DNA from: Bacillota bacterium
Lineage (GTDB): Bacteria; Bacillota; Dehalobacteriia; UBA4068; UBA4997
Direction of reading: 5' to 3'
Assembly (NCBI GenBank): GCA_017397935.1
Contig: JAFQHN010000023.1
Span: 1 to 44,001 of the forward strand
DNA length: 44,001 nt
Both the position numbers and the translations under genes were made by a program. The first letter of the stretch is position 1; each line of letters begins with the position of its first letter. The notes below the pieces were generated by a model. That model was given only the letters and a program-made list of their open reading frames with translations, had not been told where the DNA came from and searched no databases. Below are positions 24,727-30,742 of this stretch, one piece after another.

Positions 24727-24753
24727 TCGGCCGGTTTAACTGGGAGATTGATG

Positions 24754-25485
24754 ATGGCTGAGGATTTATCCCTTAAAGCTTTTGCCTGTTTACAGCAGTT
24801 GGAGAGAAGCGTGCTGGTGGAGAAACGATCCGCCGACGCTTCCTCGCTGCTGTCTTTTTTATCTGACGCTGATTACGCCGAAAGCTGGTTGGTGCGTGCC
24901 AAAGCGTTGGTGGTGCTGGGGCGGCTGGCTGATTCTACCGTGGCCGGCGAGCTGCTGAGCGGTGCGCTGGGTATGCGGCCGGAGCCCTGGAATCAACCGC
25001 TGTGCTGGCGTCTGCAATTTTTGGATGCGTGGTGGCAGCTGCCCTTGCCCGATGAGGAGCGTTTGCAGGGCTTGCGGCGGATTTTGGCGGACAGGCGGCA
25101 AAGCCCGGTGCTGTGGCGTGCGGCAATCTGGTGCCTGGGGCGGGTGCAGGATAACAAAGGCTCGCTGCGGCTGCTGGCTGATTTCATCGGGCGGCCGGAA
25201 AGCGGTGTGATTTTGGATGATTTGCTGGCCGACAACTGGTATCGGCAGGCGGCGCAGGTGGATGAAGCTTTTTTGCAGAAGCTTACGGTGCAAAACCCGT
25301 GGCTGAACAGCTGGCTTAGCTGCCGCTATGCCTGGGAGCCGTTGGAGTTTGGCTTTTATCCCGGCAGCGATTATTTATGGCAGCAGGCCGCCGAGCAGGG
25401 CGTGGAGCGCCGGCAGTTCAAGCAGATTTATTTTTACCCGCGCAATAAAAAAACGGCCAAGGAGCCGGGAAAAGGGGGAGCATGA
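24754..25485 (+). CDS. Uncharacterised soluble helical protein
   Basis: I do not recognise this 243-residue protein. It has no signal peptide or membrane helix, is rich in Leu, Trp, Ala and Arg and mostly helical by eye, with segments such as WLVRAKALVVLGRLADSTV and VLWRAAIWCLGRVQDNKGS that resemble HEAT-type repeats. The C-terminus is basic (RNKKTAKEPGKG). Two ATGs (24751 and 24754) follow GGGAG; the latter has the better distance. Its stop TGA (25483-25485) overlaps the ArsR start, suggesting a linked transcript. Confidence 0.65.
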   Translation: MAEDLSLKAFACLQQLERSVLVEKRSADASSLLSFLSDADYAESWLVRAKALVVLGRLADSTVAGELLSGALGMRPEPWNQPLCWRLQFLDAWWQLPLPDEERLQGLRRILADRRQSPVLWRAAIWCLGRVQDNKGSLRLLADFIGRPESGVILDDLLADNWYRQAAQVDEAFLQKLTVQNPWLNSWLSCRYAWEPLEFGFYPGSDYLWQQAAEQGVERRQFKQIYFYPRNKKTAKEPGKGGA

Positions 25486-25844
25486 TGGCCGAAAATATGA
25501 CCGAAAATTTGGTGCAGCAGCCTTGCTGCCCCGTGGAGCAGGTACGCCGGCAGCTTTTGGGCGAGGCGGAAATTGGGCACATGGCGGTAATGTTTAAGAT
25601 GTTATCTGACCCTACGCGCTTAAAAATCATCAACGCGCTGATGGCGTCGGAGCTGTGCGTGTGCGATTTGGCAGCGGTGATGGGGATGTCGCAGTCGGCG
25701 GTATCACACCAGCTGGCGGCCCTGCGTACCAACCGTTTGATCAAATCACGGCGGGAGGGCAAGCAGATTTATTACTCGCTGGACGATGCCCACATCGGCC
25801 TGCTTTTTGACCAATGCCTGACCCATGCACGGGAGGCGGAATAG
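25485..25844 (+). CDS. ArsR/SmtB family metal-sensing repressor
   Basis: The 119-residue winged-helix protein contains the recognition helix SQSAVSHQLAALRTNRLI and the beta wing RREGKQIYYSLDD. Two metal-site signatures are complete: the alpha-3 site ELCVCDL (Cys58, Cys60) with an N-terminal CysCys (14-15), as in CadC, and the alpha-5 zinc site Asp101-x-His103, His114, Glu117, with SmtB spacing. It should therefore release DNA on binding Zn/Cd/Pb-type ions. No metal transporter is adjacent. The start overlaps the stop of the preceding gene by one base (TGATG) and follows AAGGGGGAG. Confidence 0.9.
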   Translation: MAENMTENLVQQPCCPVEQVRRQLLGEAEIGHMAVMFKMLSDPTRLKIINALMASELCVCDLAAVMGMSQSAVSHQLAALRTNRLIKSRREGKQIYYSLDDAHIGLLFDQCLTHAREAE

Positions 25845-25933
25845 GCCCAAAAACCGAAAATGTTTACGCGAGTATAGCCTTTTGGTTGACAATTAACCGC
25901 GCCATTTTGGCTTATTATAACGCAAAATTCCAT

Positions 25934-25972
25934 AAAAAAACCTCACCGTTGTACGCGGTGAGGTTTTTTATT
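25934..25972. terminator. Bidirectional terminator between arsR and the flavodoxin gene
   Basis: AAAAAAACCTCACCG (25934-25948) pairs with CGGTGAGGTTTTTT (25956-25969) across a 7-base loop. A-run on one side and T-run on the other serve both convergent genes. Confidence 0.9.
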
Positions 25973-25983
25973 TTATGCAGATG

Positions 25984-26412
25984 TTAAAATTGGGCCAGCG
26001 CCGCACCAAACTCCTCGCAGGCGGTCATGGCATCGGCATCGGGGCGTTCCAGCGCAATCAAACCCTCTCGGAAGAGGTTGGCACCGGCATCCTGCGCCTG
26101 CTGTTCCCAGTTGCGCATCCATTCTCCTCCGCCCCAGCCGTAAGAGCCGAACAGCGCCAGCTTATGTCCTGCCAAATGTGGCAGCAGCTGCTCGAAGAAG
26201 GGTTCAAACTCGGCCGATTCCAACTCCTCGGCACCCATAGCAGGGCAGCCCAACGCCAAAATATCGGCTTTAAGCGCCTCCTCGGCGGTGATTTCTCCCA
26301 CGCGGCAAACGGCAACCTCAGCGCCTGCCTGTTTGGCGGCGTCGGCAATAAAATCAGCCATAATCTGCGTGTTGCCCGTCATCGTCCAGAAAACAATTTG
26401 TAATTTACTCAT
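25984..26412 (-). CDS. Short-chain flavodoxin
   Basis: The 142-residue FMN protein carries low-potential electrons between redox enzymes. The phosphate-binding loop FWTMTGNTQIMAD is near the N-terminus; LALGCPAMGAEELE and LALFGSYGWGGGEWMRNWE correspond to the two later flavin loops (the second holding Tyr/Trp stackers). Length fits short-chain flavodoxins of anaerobes. The start is the ATG at 26412, 8 bases after a GGAGG within an alternative ATG-initiated five-codon extension. It has its own upstream region with an inverted repeat (26467-26482). Confidence 0.9.
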   Translation of the reverse strand: MSKLQIVFWTMTGNTQIMADFIADAAKQAGAEVAVCRVGEITAEEALKADILALGCPAMGAEELESAEFEPFFEQLLPHLAGHKLALFGSYGWGGGEWMRNWEQQAQDAGANLFREGLIALERPDADAMTACEEFGAALAQF

Positions 26413-26466
26413 CAATAAAACCTCCATTCATATAAACACAGGTTGTAAAATTTAACGTTCAAGCTT

Positions 26467-26482
26467 GTTAGTCATTTCTAAC
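26467..26482. promoter_or_regulatory. Inverted repeat upstream of the flavodoxin gene
   Basis: GTTAG (26467-26471) and CTAAC (26478-26482) are separated by 6 bases, about 55 bases before the flavodoxin start on the minus strand. This could be an operator for a metal or redox regulator, but no factor is recognised. Confidence 0.35.
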
Positions 26483-26514
26483 TACAATTATTTTAGCACA
26501 TCGGGCCGCATTTG

Positions 26515-27408
26515 TCAATGATTTTGGGCGGCGGGGGTTGGTGTTTTGGGTTGGTTATCGTGCAGGAACATAACCACCGAAATGCCGATGATGATAGCAT
26601 ACCCCAGCAGACTCCAAATATCCGGCAGCTGGTCAAACAGGAGGAAGCCCCAAATGCCTGCGAAGATGACAATGGTGTAATCGAACAGCGAAATCTCCCG
26701 TGCGGGGGCCTTGGCATAAGCGTAAGTAATGCTGAACTGCCCACCGGCGGCGGCAAGGCCGGCCAGCAGCAGAATGGCCACTTGCCCGACGGTCATCGGC
26801 TGAAAATTTAGCAGGGTGGACGGCAGCATAACCAGCGTGGAGAATGTGGAGAAAAACAGCACGATAAACGGCTTATCCACACCGTGCTGGGTGAGCCAGC
26901 GCACCGTGGTGTAAGCCGCACCTGCGCCAAAACCGCCCAGCATGGCAATCAGCGCAGGGAAGGAGGTGAGGGCGCCCACACCCGGCCGTATAATGCACAG
27001 CGCCCCGATGAATGCCACCAGAATGGACACGGCCTGCATTTTGTTCAAGCGCTCTTTCAGGAAAATCCAGCAAAGCAGGGTGGTGACGAAGGGGGACAGG
27101 CGGTTTAAGATGGAGGCATCGGCCAGCAGCATATTGTCCACGGCGTAATAATTGCAGAGAATGCCCAGCGTGCCGAAGCAGGAGCGCATAATCAGCGCGG
27201 GGTAAAATTTCAGCGGGGTGGGCGGGCGTTTGGCGGCCTGCATGATCACGGCCAGCGCAAACAGCATGGATACCATATTGCGGAACACGCACTTCTGCAC
27301 GGTGGGCAAATCACCGGCCAGCCGCACTAATACATTCATCAAAGCGAAACAAAAAGCGGAGGCAACGGCCAGCAATATTGCCTGTGATTTGGGGGATAAT
27401 TTACTCAT
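26515..27408 (-). CDS. EamA/RhaT-type drug/metabolite transporter
   Basis: The 297-residue inner-membrane protein has ten predicted helices in two EamA halves (about residues 10-140 and 150-290), with the family sequence VDNMLLADASILNRLSPFVTTLL in pieces and LLLAGLAAAGGQFSITYAYA in the second half. Members export amino acids, purines or other metabolites; substrate unknown. The minus-strand start follows AAGGAGG at a good distance. It is separated from the flavodoxin gene by about 100 bases and is divergent from the DUF3870 operon. Confidence 0.9.
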   Translation of the reverse strand: MSKLSPKSQAILLAVASAFCFALMNVLVRLAGDLPTVQKCVFRNMVSMLFALAVIMQAAKRPPTPLKFYPALIMRSCFGTLGILCNYYAVDNMLLADASILNRLSPFVTTLLCWIFLKERLNKMQAVSILVAFIGALCIIRPGVGALTSFPALIAMLGGFGAGAAYTTVRWLTQHGVDKPFIVLFFSTFSTLVMLPSTLLNFQPMTVGQVAILLLAGLAAAGGQFSITYAYAKAPAREISLFDYTIVIFAGIWGFLLFDQLPDIWSLLGYAIIIGISVVMFLHDNQPKTPTPAAQNH

Positions 27409-27441
27409 GGCGACCTCCTTTGCGTTTTATAAATAAAACAT

Positions 27442-27483
27442 ATTATAACACTGCGCGCCGTTTTTTACCATATTTTGTGGTAA
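27442..27483 (-). promoter_or_regulatory. Promoter of the DMT gene with overlapping operator-like repeat
   Basis: On the minus strand TATAAT (27447-27442), preceded by an extended TG, is 17 bases from TGGTAA (27470-27465). The same TTACCA/TGGTAA pair forms an inverted repeat with a second arm at 27478-27483 (7-base gap), so a repressor bound there would cover the -35. Confidence 0.55.
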
Positions 27484-27508
27484 TTTTGCAGGATTTTGGG
27501 GGGATTTA

Positions 27509-27537
27509 TTGACTTTGGCGCGGCAAGTGTATATAAT
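27509..27537 (+). promoter_or_regulatory. Promoter of the DUF3870-symporter operon
   Basis: TTGACT (27509-27514), 17 bases, TATAAT (27532-27537), almost consensus. Transcription should start near 27544, giving a leader of about 174 bases before the first gene. Confidence 0.85.
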
Positions 27538-27543
27538 ATTTGG

Positions 27544-27717
27544 TAAAGAAAGCGGATTTGCTGATAGTTTGGTGGGTCCGCCGCAGAATTGCTGATTATC
27601 CGGCTGCTGCCCATGCCCTGGGCGGACAAAGCCTGATGCAAGCCGGCAAAAAAGTCGATTCATAAGGAGTTGGCTGGTTTTGCACGGCTTTTTTGTGTTT
27701 TATAAGGAGGTTTGGCT
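27544..27717 (+). promoter_or_regulatory. Structured 5' leader with terminator: candidate riboswitch/attenuator
   Basis: The leader ends in an intrinsic terminator: AAGCCG (27640-27645) with CAAAA (27647-27651) pairs with TTTTG (27678-27682) and CGGCTT (27685-27690), then TTTTGTGTTTT, ending about 10 bases before the ribosome binding site. AGCCGG (27641-27646) can instead pair with CCGGCT (27600-27605). GTCCGCC (27576-27582) can pair with either GCGGA (27552-27556) or GGCGGAC (27621-27627). Mutually exclusive helices before a terminator are the pattern of a transcriptional switch. No known riboswitch or T-box core is recognised; two tiny ATG frames overlap the region. Confidence 0.55.
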
Positions 27718-28095
27718 GTGAACAGACCGATGAATATGTTGGAAATGCCTGCCGGGCAAGCTGACGGCTGGCGGGAAGCGCATAACGGGAAGGTTTTGCT
27801 GGCGGCTTATGCCAAGCTGCCCGGCGGCACCACCGCCCAAATGATGTATGACACGCTGGTGCTGGTGGTGATATTTGACCGCCTAAGCGGCCGGGTGGTG
27901 CAGGCCGAGGCCTCTTTTGTGACGGGGCTGGCGCGGGACTTTCTGGCCGAGCTGCTGGTGGGTTATGACCTGAACCGTGGCCCCGATGAGCTGCTGGCCC
28001 TGTTGCAGGAGGTTTATTTTGCGCCGCTGAAAAAAGCATTGGTTTCGGCGGTGAAGATGATTTTTACCCAGTATGAGGAGTATAAAAACCGATAA
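27718..28095 (+). CDS. DUF3870 domain protein
   Basis: The 125-residue soluble protein matches DUF3870 over its whole length. Its N-terminus begins MNRPMNMLEMPAG and the core has the family pattern AKLPGGTTAQMMYDTLVLVV, then VTGLARDFLAELLVGYDL, and ends in a helix FAPLKKALVSAVKMIFTQYE. No function is known for the family, and no catalytic residues are evident. GTG 27718 is 7 bases from AAGGAGG (27704-27710); TTG 27712 is too close. It is followed 41 bases later by a sodium:solute symporter, so a role linked to an imported solute is likely but unproven. Confidence 0.85.
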   Translation: MNRPMNMLEMPAGQADGWREAHNGKVLLAAYAKLPGGTTAQMMYDTLVLVVIFDRLSGRVVQAEASFVTGLARDFLAELLVGYDLNRGPDELLALLQEVYFAPLKKALVSAVKMIFTQYEEYKNR

Positions 28096-28136
28096 AGGGT
28101 TTGATAAACGGTGATGGGTGATAAGGGGGCGAGAAT

Positions 28137-29522
28137 ATGTCATTGGGTATCTGGCATATTGTCAGTATTGTGGTTACGCTGGCGGCGATTATGGCGATGG
28201 GCGTGTTATCCGGCCGGCGGGTAAAGAATGCGGCGGATTTTAACACCGGCGGCAAAAGTGCGGGCGCTCTGCTGGTGGCCGGCACCATTACCGGCACGCT
28301 GATCGGCGGCAGTTCTACCATCGGTACGGCTGAGCTGGCCTTTAACCATGGGTTCTCGGCCTGGTGCTTTACGCTGGGTTCGGCGCTGGGCTGCCTGATA
28401 CTGGCGTTTGTCTATGCCAGGCCGGTGCGCCAAAGCGATTGCATGACTATTCAGGAGATCATCAGCGCGGAATATGGGCAAACCGCCCGTCTGGTCACCT
28501 CGATATTGACGAGTACCGGTATCGTGCTGAATGTGGTGGCGCAGATTTTATCGGTCAATGCGCTGTTGGGCTCGATGTTTGGTTTGGGGTCGCTGGCCTG
28601 TCTGGTCATCAGTGTGGTGATTATGGCCTGCTACGGCTTGTTTGGCGGCATAAAGGGCAGCGGTATGCTGGGGTTGGTCAAGCTGGTGCTGATTTATCTT
28701 TCGGCGTTGATTTGCGGTGGCCTGGCGTTGATGATGCAGGGCGGCATGGGGGCGTTTTATGCTGTTTTGCCGCACGATGAGTTTTTTAATGTGTTTTCCC
28801 GCGGGTTTGGTGTGGATTTTGGCGTCTGCCTTAATGTGGCGCTGGGCGTAATCTCCACCCAGACTTATGTGCAGGCCGTGATGGTGGGGCGCAGTAACCG
28901 TCAGGCGGTGCGCGGCTGTTTGCTGGCGGCGGCTTTGTGTCCGCCGGTGGGGTTTTTCAGTATGCTGGTGGGTATGTATATGCGGGCAAATTTTCCGCAT
29001 ATTGCGGCGGCCGAGGCGTTTCCGGCCTTTATTCTGGAATTTCTGCCGGCCCCGCTGGCCGGTGTGGCGCTGGCCACCCTGCTGATCGCGGTGGTGGGCA
29101 CGGGTGCCGGTATGGCGCTGGGTTTTGGCACCATCATCAGCAACGACATTTACAAGCAGTTTATCAACAAAGAGGCTGACGGCAAGCACATGCTGCTGGT
29201 TTCTCGCCTGATTATTCTGGCATCGCTGGTTTTTTCGGCGCTGTTTACGGTGGGCAACGCCGGTGCGGCCATTTTAAGCTGGGGAGCCATGGGTCTGGGG
29301 CTTCGGGCGGCAGTTTTGCTGGCCCCCATGACGACGGCGCTGTTTTGGCCGGGGCGTATCAGCAGGCAGGCGGCGATATTATCCAGCGTTTTGGGCGTGG
29401 CCATGATGCTGGCAACCAAGCTGTTATCGCTGCCGTTTGACACACTGTTTGCCGGAATGCTGGCGGCGGTGCTGGTGCTGGCGGTGGATGTGCTGCTGCA
29501 CAGGCCGCAGAAGCAGAATTAA
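28137..29522 (+). CDS. Sodium:solute symporter (SSS family)
   Basis: The 461-residue inner-membrane protein has 12-13 helices in the LeuT-type fold of the SSS family. Features: ADFNTGGKSAGALLVAGTIT and IGGSSTIGTAELAFNHGFSA near the N-terminus (first unwound helix and sodium site), VISTQTYVQAVMVGRSNRQA mid-protein and TLLIAVVGTGAGMALGFGTI (TM9 sodium-site region). The closest subgroups take up organic acids, amino acids or pantothenate, but the substrate cannot be read here. It is the second and last gene of the leader-controlled operon. Confidence 0.9.
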   Translation: MSLGIWHIVSIVVTLAAIMAMGVLSGRRVKNAADFNTGGKSAGALLVAGTITGTLIGGSSTIGTAELAFNHGFSAWCFTLGSALGCLILAFVYARPVRQSDCMTIQEIISAEYGQTARLVTSILTSTGIVLNVVAQILSVNALLGSMFGLGSLACLVISVVIMACYGLFGGIKGSGMLGLVKLVLIYLSALICGGLALMMQGGMGAFYAVLPHDEFFNVFSRGFGVDFGVCLNVALGVISTQTYVQAVMVGRSNRQAVRGCLLAAALCPPVGFFSMLVGMYMRANFPHIAAAEAFPAFILEFLPAPLAGVALATLLIAVVGTGAGMALGFGTIISNDIYKQFINKEADGKHMLLVSRLIILASLVFSALFTVGNAGAAILSWGAMGLGLRAAVLLAPMTTALFWPGRISRQAAILSSVLGVAMMLATKLLSLPFDTLFAGMLAAVLVLAVDVLLHRPQKQN

Positions 29523-29539
29523 ATTGGTATATAAAAATA

Positions 29540-29567
29540 GCGCAGGCAAAGTTGCTTGCGCTTGTTT
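29540..29567. terminator. Terminator between symporter and glycosylase genes
   Basis: GCGCAGGC (29540-29547) pairs with GCTTGCGC (29554-29561), one G-U pair, followed by TTGTTTT; on the minus strand the downstream sequence is also T-rich, serving both convergent genes. Confidence 0.75.
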
Positions 29568-30086
29568 TTATGGGTTGATGAGGCTGTCCCGTGTGGTTTT
29601 AACAGCCTGCCAGGCGGCTAAAAGCTCGGCATCTTTGATACGGCGGTTGGCAGGGCTGGTGGAGGGCAGGCAGACCGCAGGCAGGCCGCAGGTGGGCAGG
29701 CACAGTTTTTGGTATAGCTGCCACGCTTTTTGGCCGGTGCAGAACACCGCCCGGATTTGTGTTTTATCCAGCAGGGCGGCGATGTCATTGGCTTGGGGGT
29801 TGCGGATTGAGCTGTCGGCCGCGCCGGAAATCTCACAGCAGGCCAGAACATCCCACAGCGCCAGACGGTTTTGCAGTATTAAATTGCGTTTGGCGGTGAT
29901 GTCATCATGGGCGGGGGCGGGGGTGCCGAAAACCTGCGCCAGCAGCGGCCAGAAGCGGTTTTGCGGGTGGCCGTAATAAAAATTCCGGCGGCGGCTTTGC
30001 GGCGAGGGCATGGTACCCAGCAGCAGCACCAGCGAATCGGCGGCGAAGATGGGCGAAATTGTATGAGTGATAAATTGCGGCTGCAT
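29568..30086 (-). CDS. DNA-deoxyinosine (hypoxanthine) glycosylase, UDG superfamily
   Basis: The 172-residue enzyme removes deaminated bases, chiefly hypoxanthine, from DNA. The motif 1 region reads LVLLLGTMPSPQSRRRNFYY, followed by GHPQNRFWPLLAQVFG, characteristic of the family-6/MUG-like branch; the second motif is CLPSTSPANRR (Ser/Thr-Pro-Ala-Asn). ATG 30086 on the minus strand follows AAGGAG; the open frame continues upstream but without a ribosome binding site, so 30086 is the start. A palindrome overlaps its promoter. Confidence 0.88.
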   Translation of the reverse strand: MQPQFITHTISPIFAADSLVLLLGTMPSPQSRRRNFYYGHPQNRFWPLLAQVFGTPAPAHDDITAKRNLILQNRLALWDVLACCEISGAADSSIRNPQANDIAALLDKTQIRAVFCTGQKAWQLYQKLCLPTCGLPAVCLPSTSPANRRIKDAELLAAWQAVKTTRDSLINP

Positions 30087-30141
30087 TGACCTGTACTCCT
30101 TATGATAATTGGCATGATAAATAGACGGTAAATTTATGTTT

Positions 30142-30184
30142 ATTTTACGGCGGTGCGTGGCAAATTGCAACCGAAAATCGGTTG
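30142..30184 (-). promoter_or_regulatory. Glycosylase promoter with overlapping 17-bp palindrome
   Basis: On the minus strand TTGCAA (30170-30165), 17 bases, TAAAAT (30147-30142), about 55 bases before the gene. CAACCGA (30168-30174) and TCGGTTG (30178-30184) form a perfect 7-3-7 inverted repeat that covers the -35, a likely repressor site. Confidence 0.6.
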
Positions 30185-30263
30185 ACATGATAATTTTAAG
30201 CGCAAAAACACAAAAATAATGCAAAAAAACATTAAAAACAGCAGAAAAATTGTGTGGAAGATA

Positions 30264-30292
30264 TTGACTGTGTAAAAAAATCATGTTATGAT
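30264..30292 (+). promoter_or_regulatory. Promoter of rpoB-rpoC
   Basis: TTGACT (30264-30269), 17 bases, TATGAT (30287-30292) with an extended -10 TG (30284-30285). It is strong, and gives a leader of about 440 bases before rpoB. A second, weaker candidate is TTGAAG (30567-30572), 18 bases, TATTAA. Confidence 0.8.
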
Positions 30293-30298
30293 ATATTG

Positions 30299-30742
30299 AT
30301 GATAAAATTGCTTGGATTATCCCCCTCTGTTGGAGATGCCTTGATTTTTTAAGGTGTTTGGGGCGGCAGAATTGAGGAAAACCGCGGGTAAGCGACGGGT
30401 TTTGTGTAAAAAATCCGGCTTTGGGTGCGGTTGTTTTCAAGCGGTTGCCGGCAGCGTTGGCAAAAAGGCGGCAGCCTCTGTGTGGCCCGTTGATTAAGGG
30501 TTTCCTGCGGAAGATAACAGGGCAGTTTTGGTAGTTGGCACATGATAAGCGCATGAGGTGTCTTATTTGAAGCAGGTTTATAATTTGCAGTATTAAAATT
30601 TCAGTTTTTGGCAAGTTGGTGGGCGGATAATCGTTACACCATTTTTGGCTTGTCTGTACGCAAATCTGCCGAGGATAAACAAACGGGGCTTGTTATGGGC
30701 AAATTCTCGTTGTTTGCAAAGTTTTTTTGAGGGGTGACAATT
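30299..30742 (+). promoter_or_regulatory. Long untranslated rpoB leader with terminal attenuator-like hairpin
   Basis: No gene is supported in these bases. The first part can fold into a small junction: CCCC (30321-30324 region) with GGGG (30360-30363), enclosing CTC/GAG and CCTT/AAGG hairpins. The middle is GC-rich and hairpin-forming (CCTG/CAGG). The end has AAAC-A-AACG (30677-30685 region) complementary to CGTTGTTT (30708-30715), then TTTTTTT (30722-30728) immediately before the rpoB ribosome binding site, an attenuator-like arrangement. Normally rpoB has no such leader because it follows rplL. Confidence 0.5.

Noticed and set aside
25886-25918. Perfect TTGACA with TATTAT downstream of arsR
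   Set aside because: The spacer is 21 bases, and the bidirectional terminator follows at once, so there would be nothing to transcribe.
27570-27582. T-box-like TGGGTCCGCC in the DUF3870 leader
   Set aside because: The T-box needs a conserved A in TGGNACC, and should sit next to the terminator; here the motif differs and is close to the transcript start.
30143-30614. Extended upstream frame of the glycosylase as a longer protein
   Set aside because: The extension crosses its own promoter and has no ribosome binding site, while ATG 30086 has AAGGAG.
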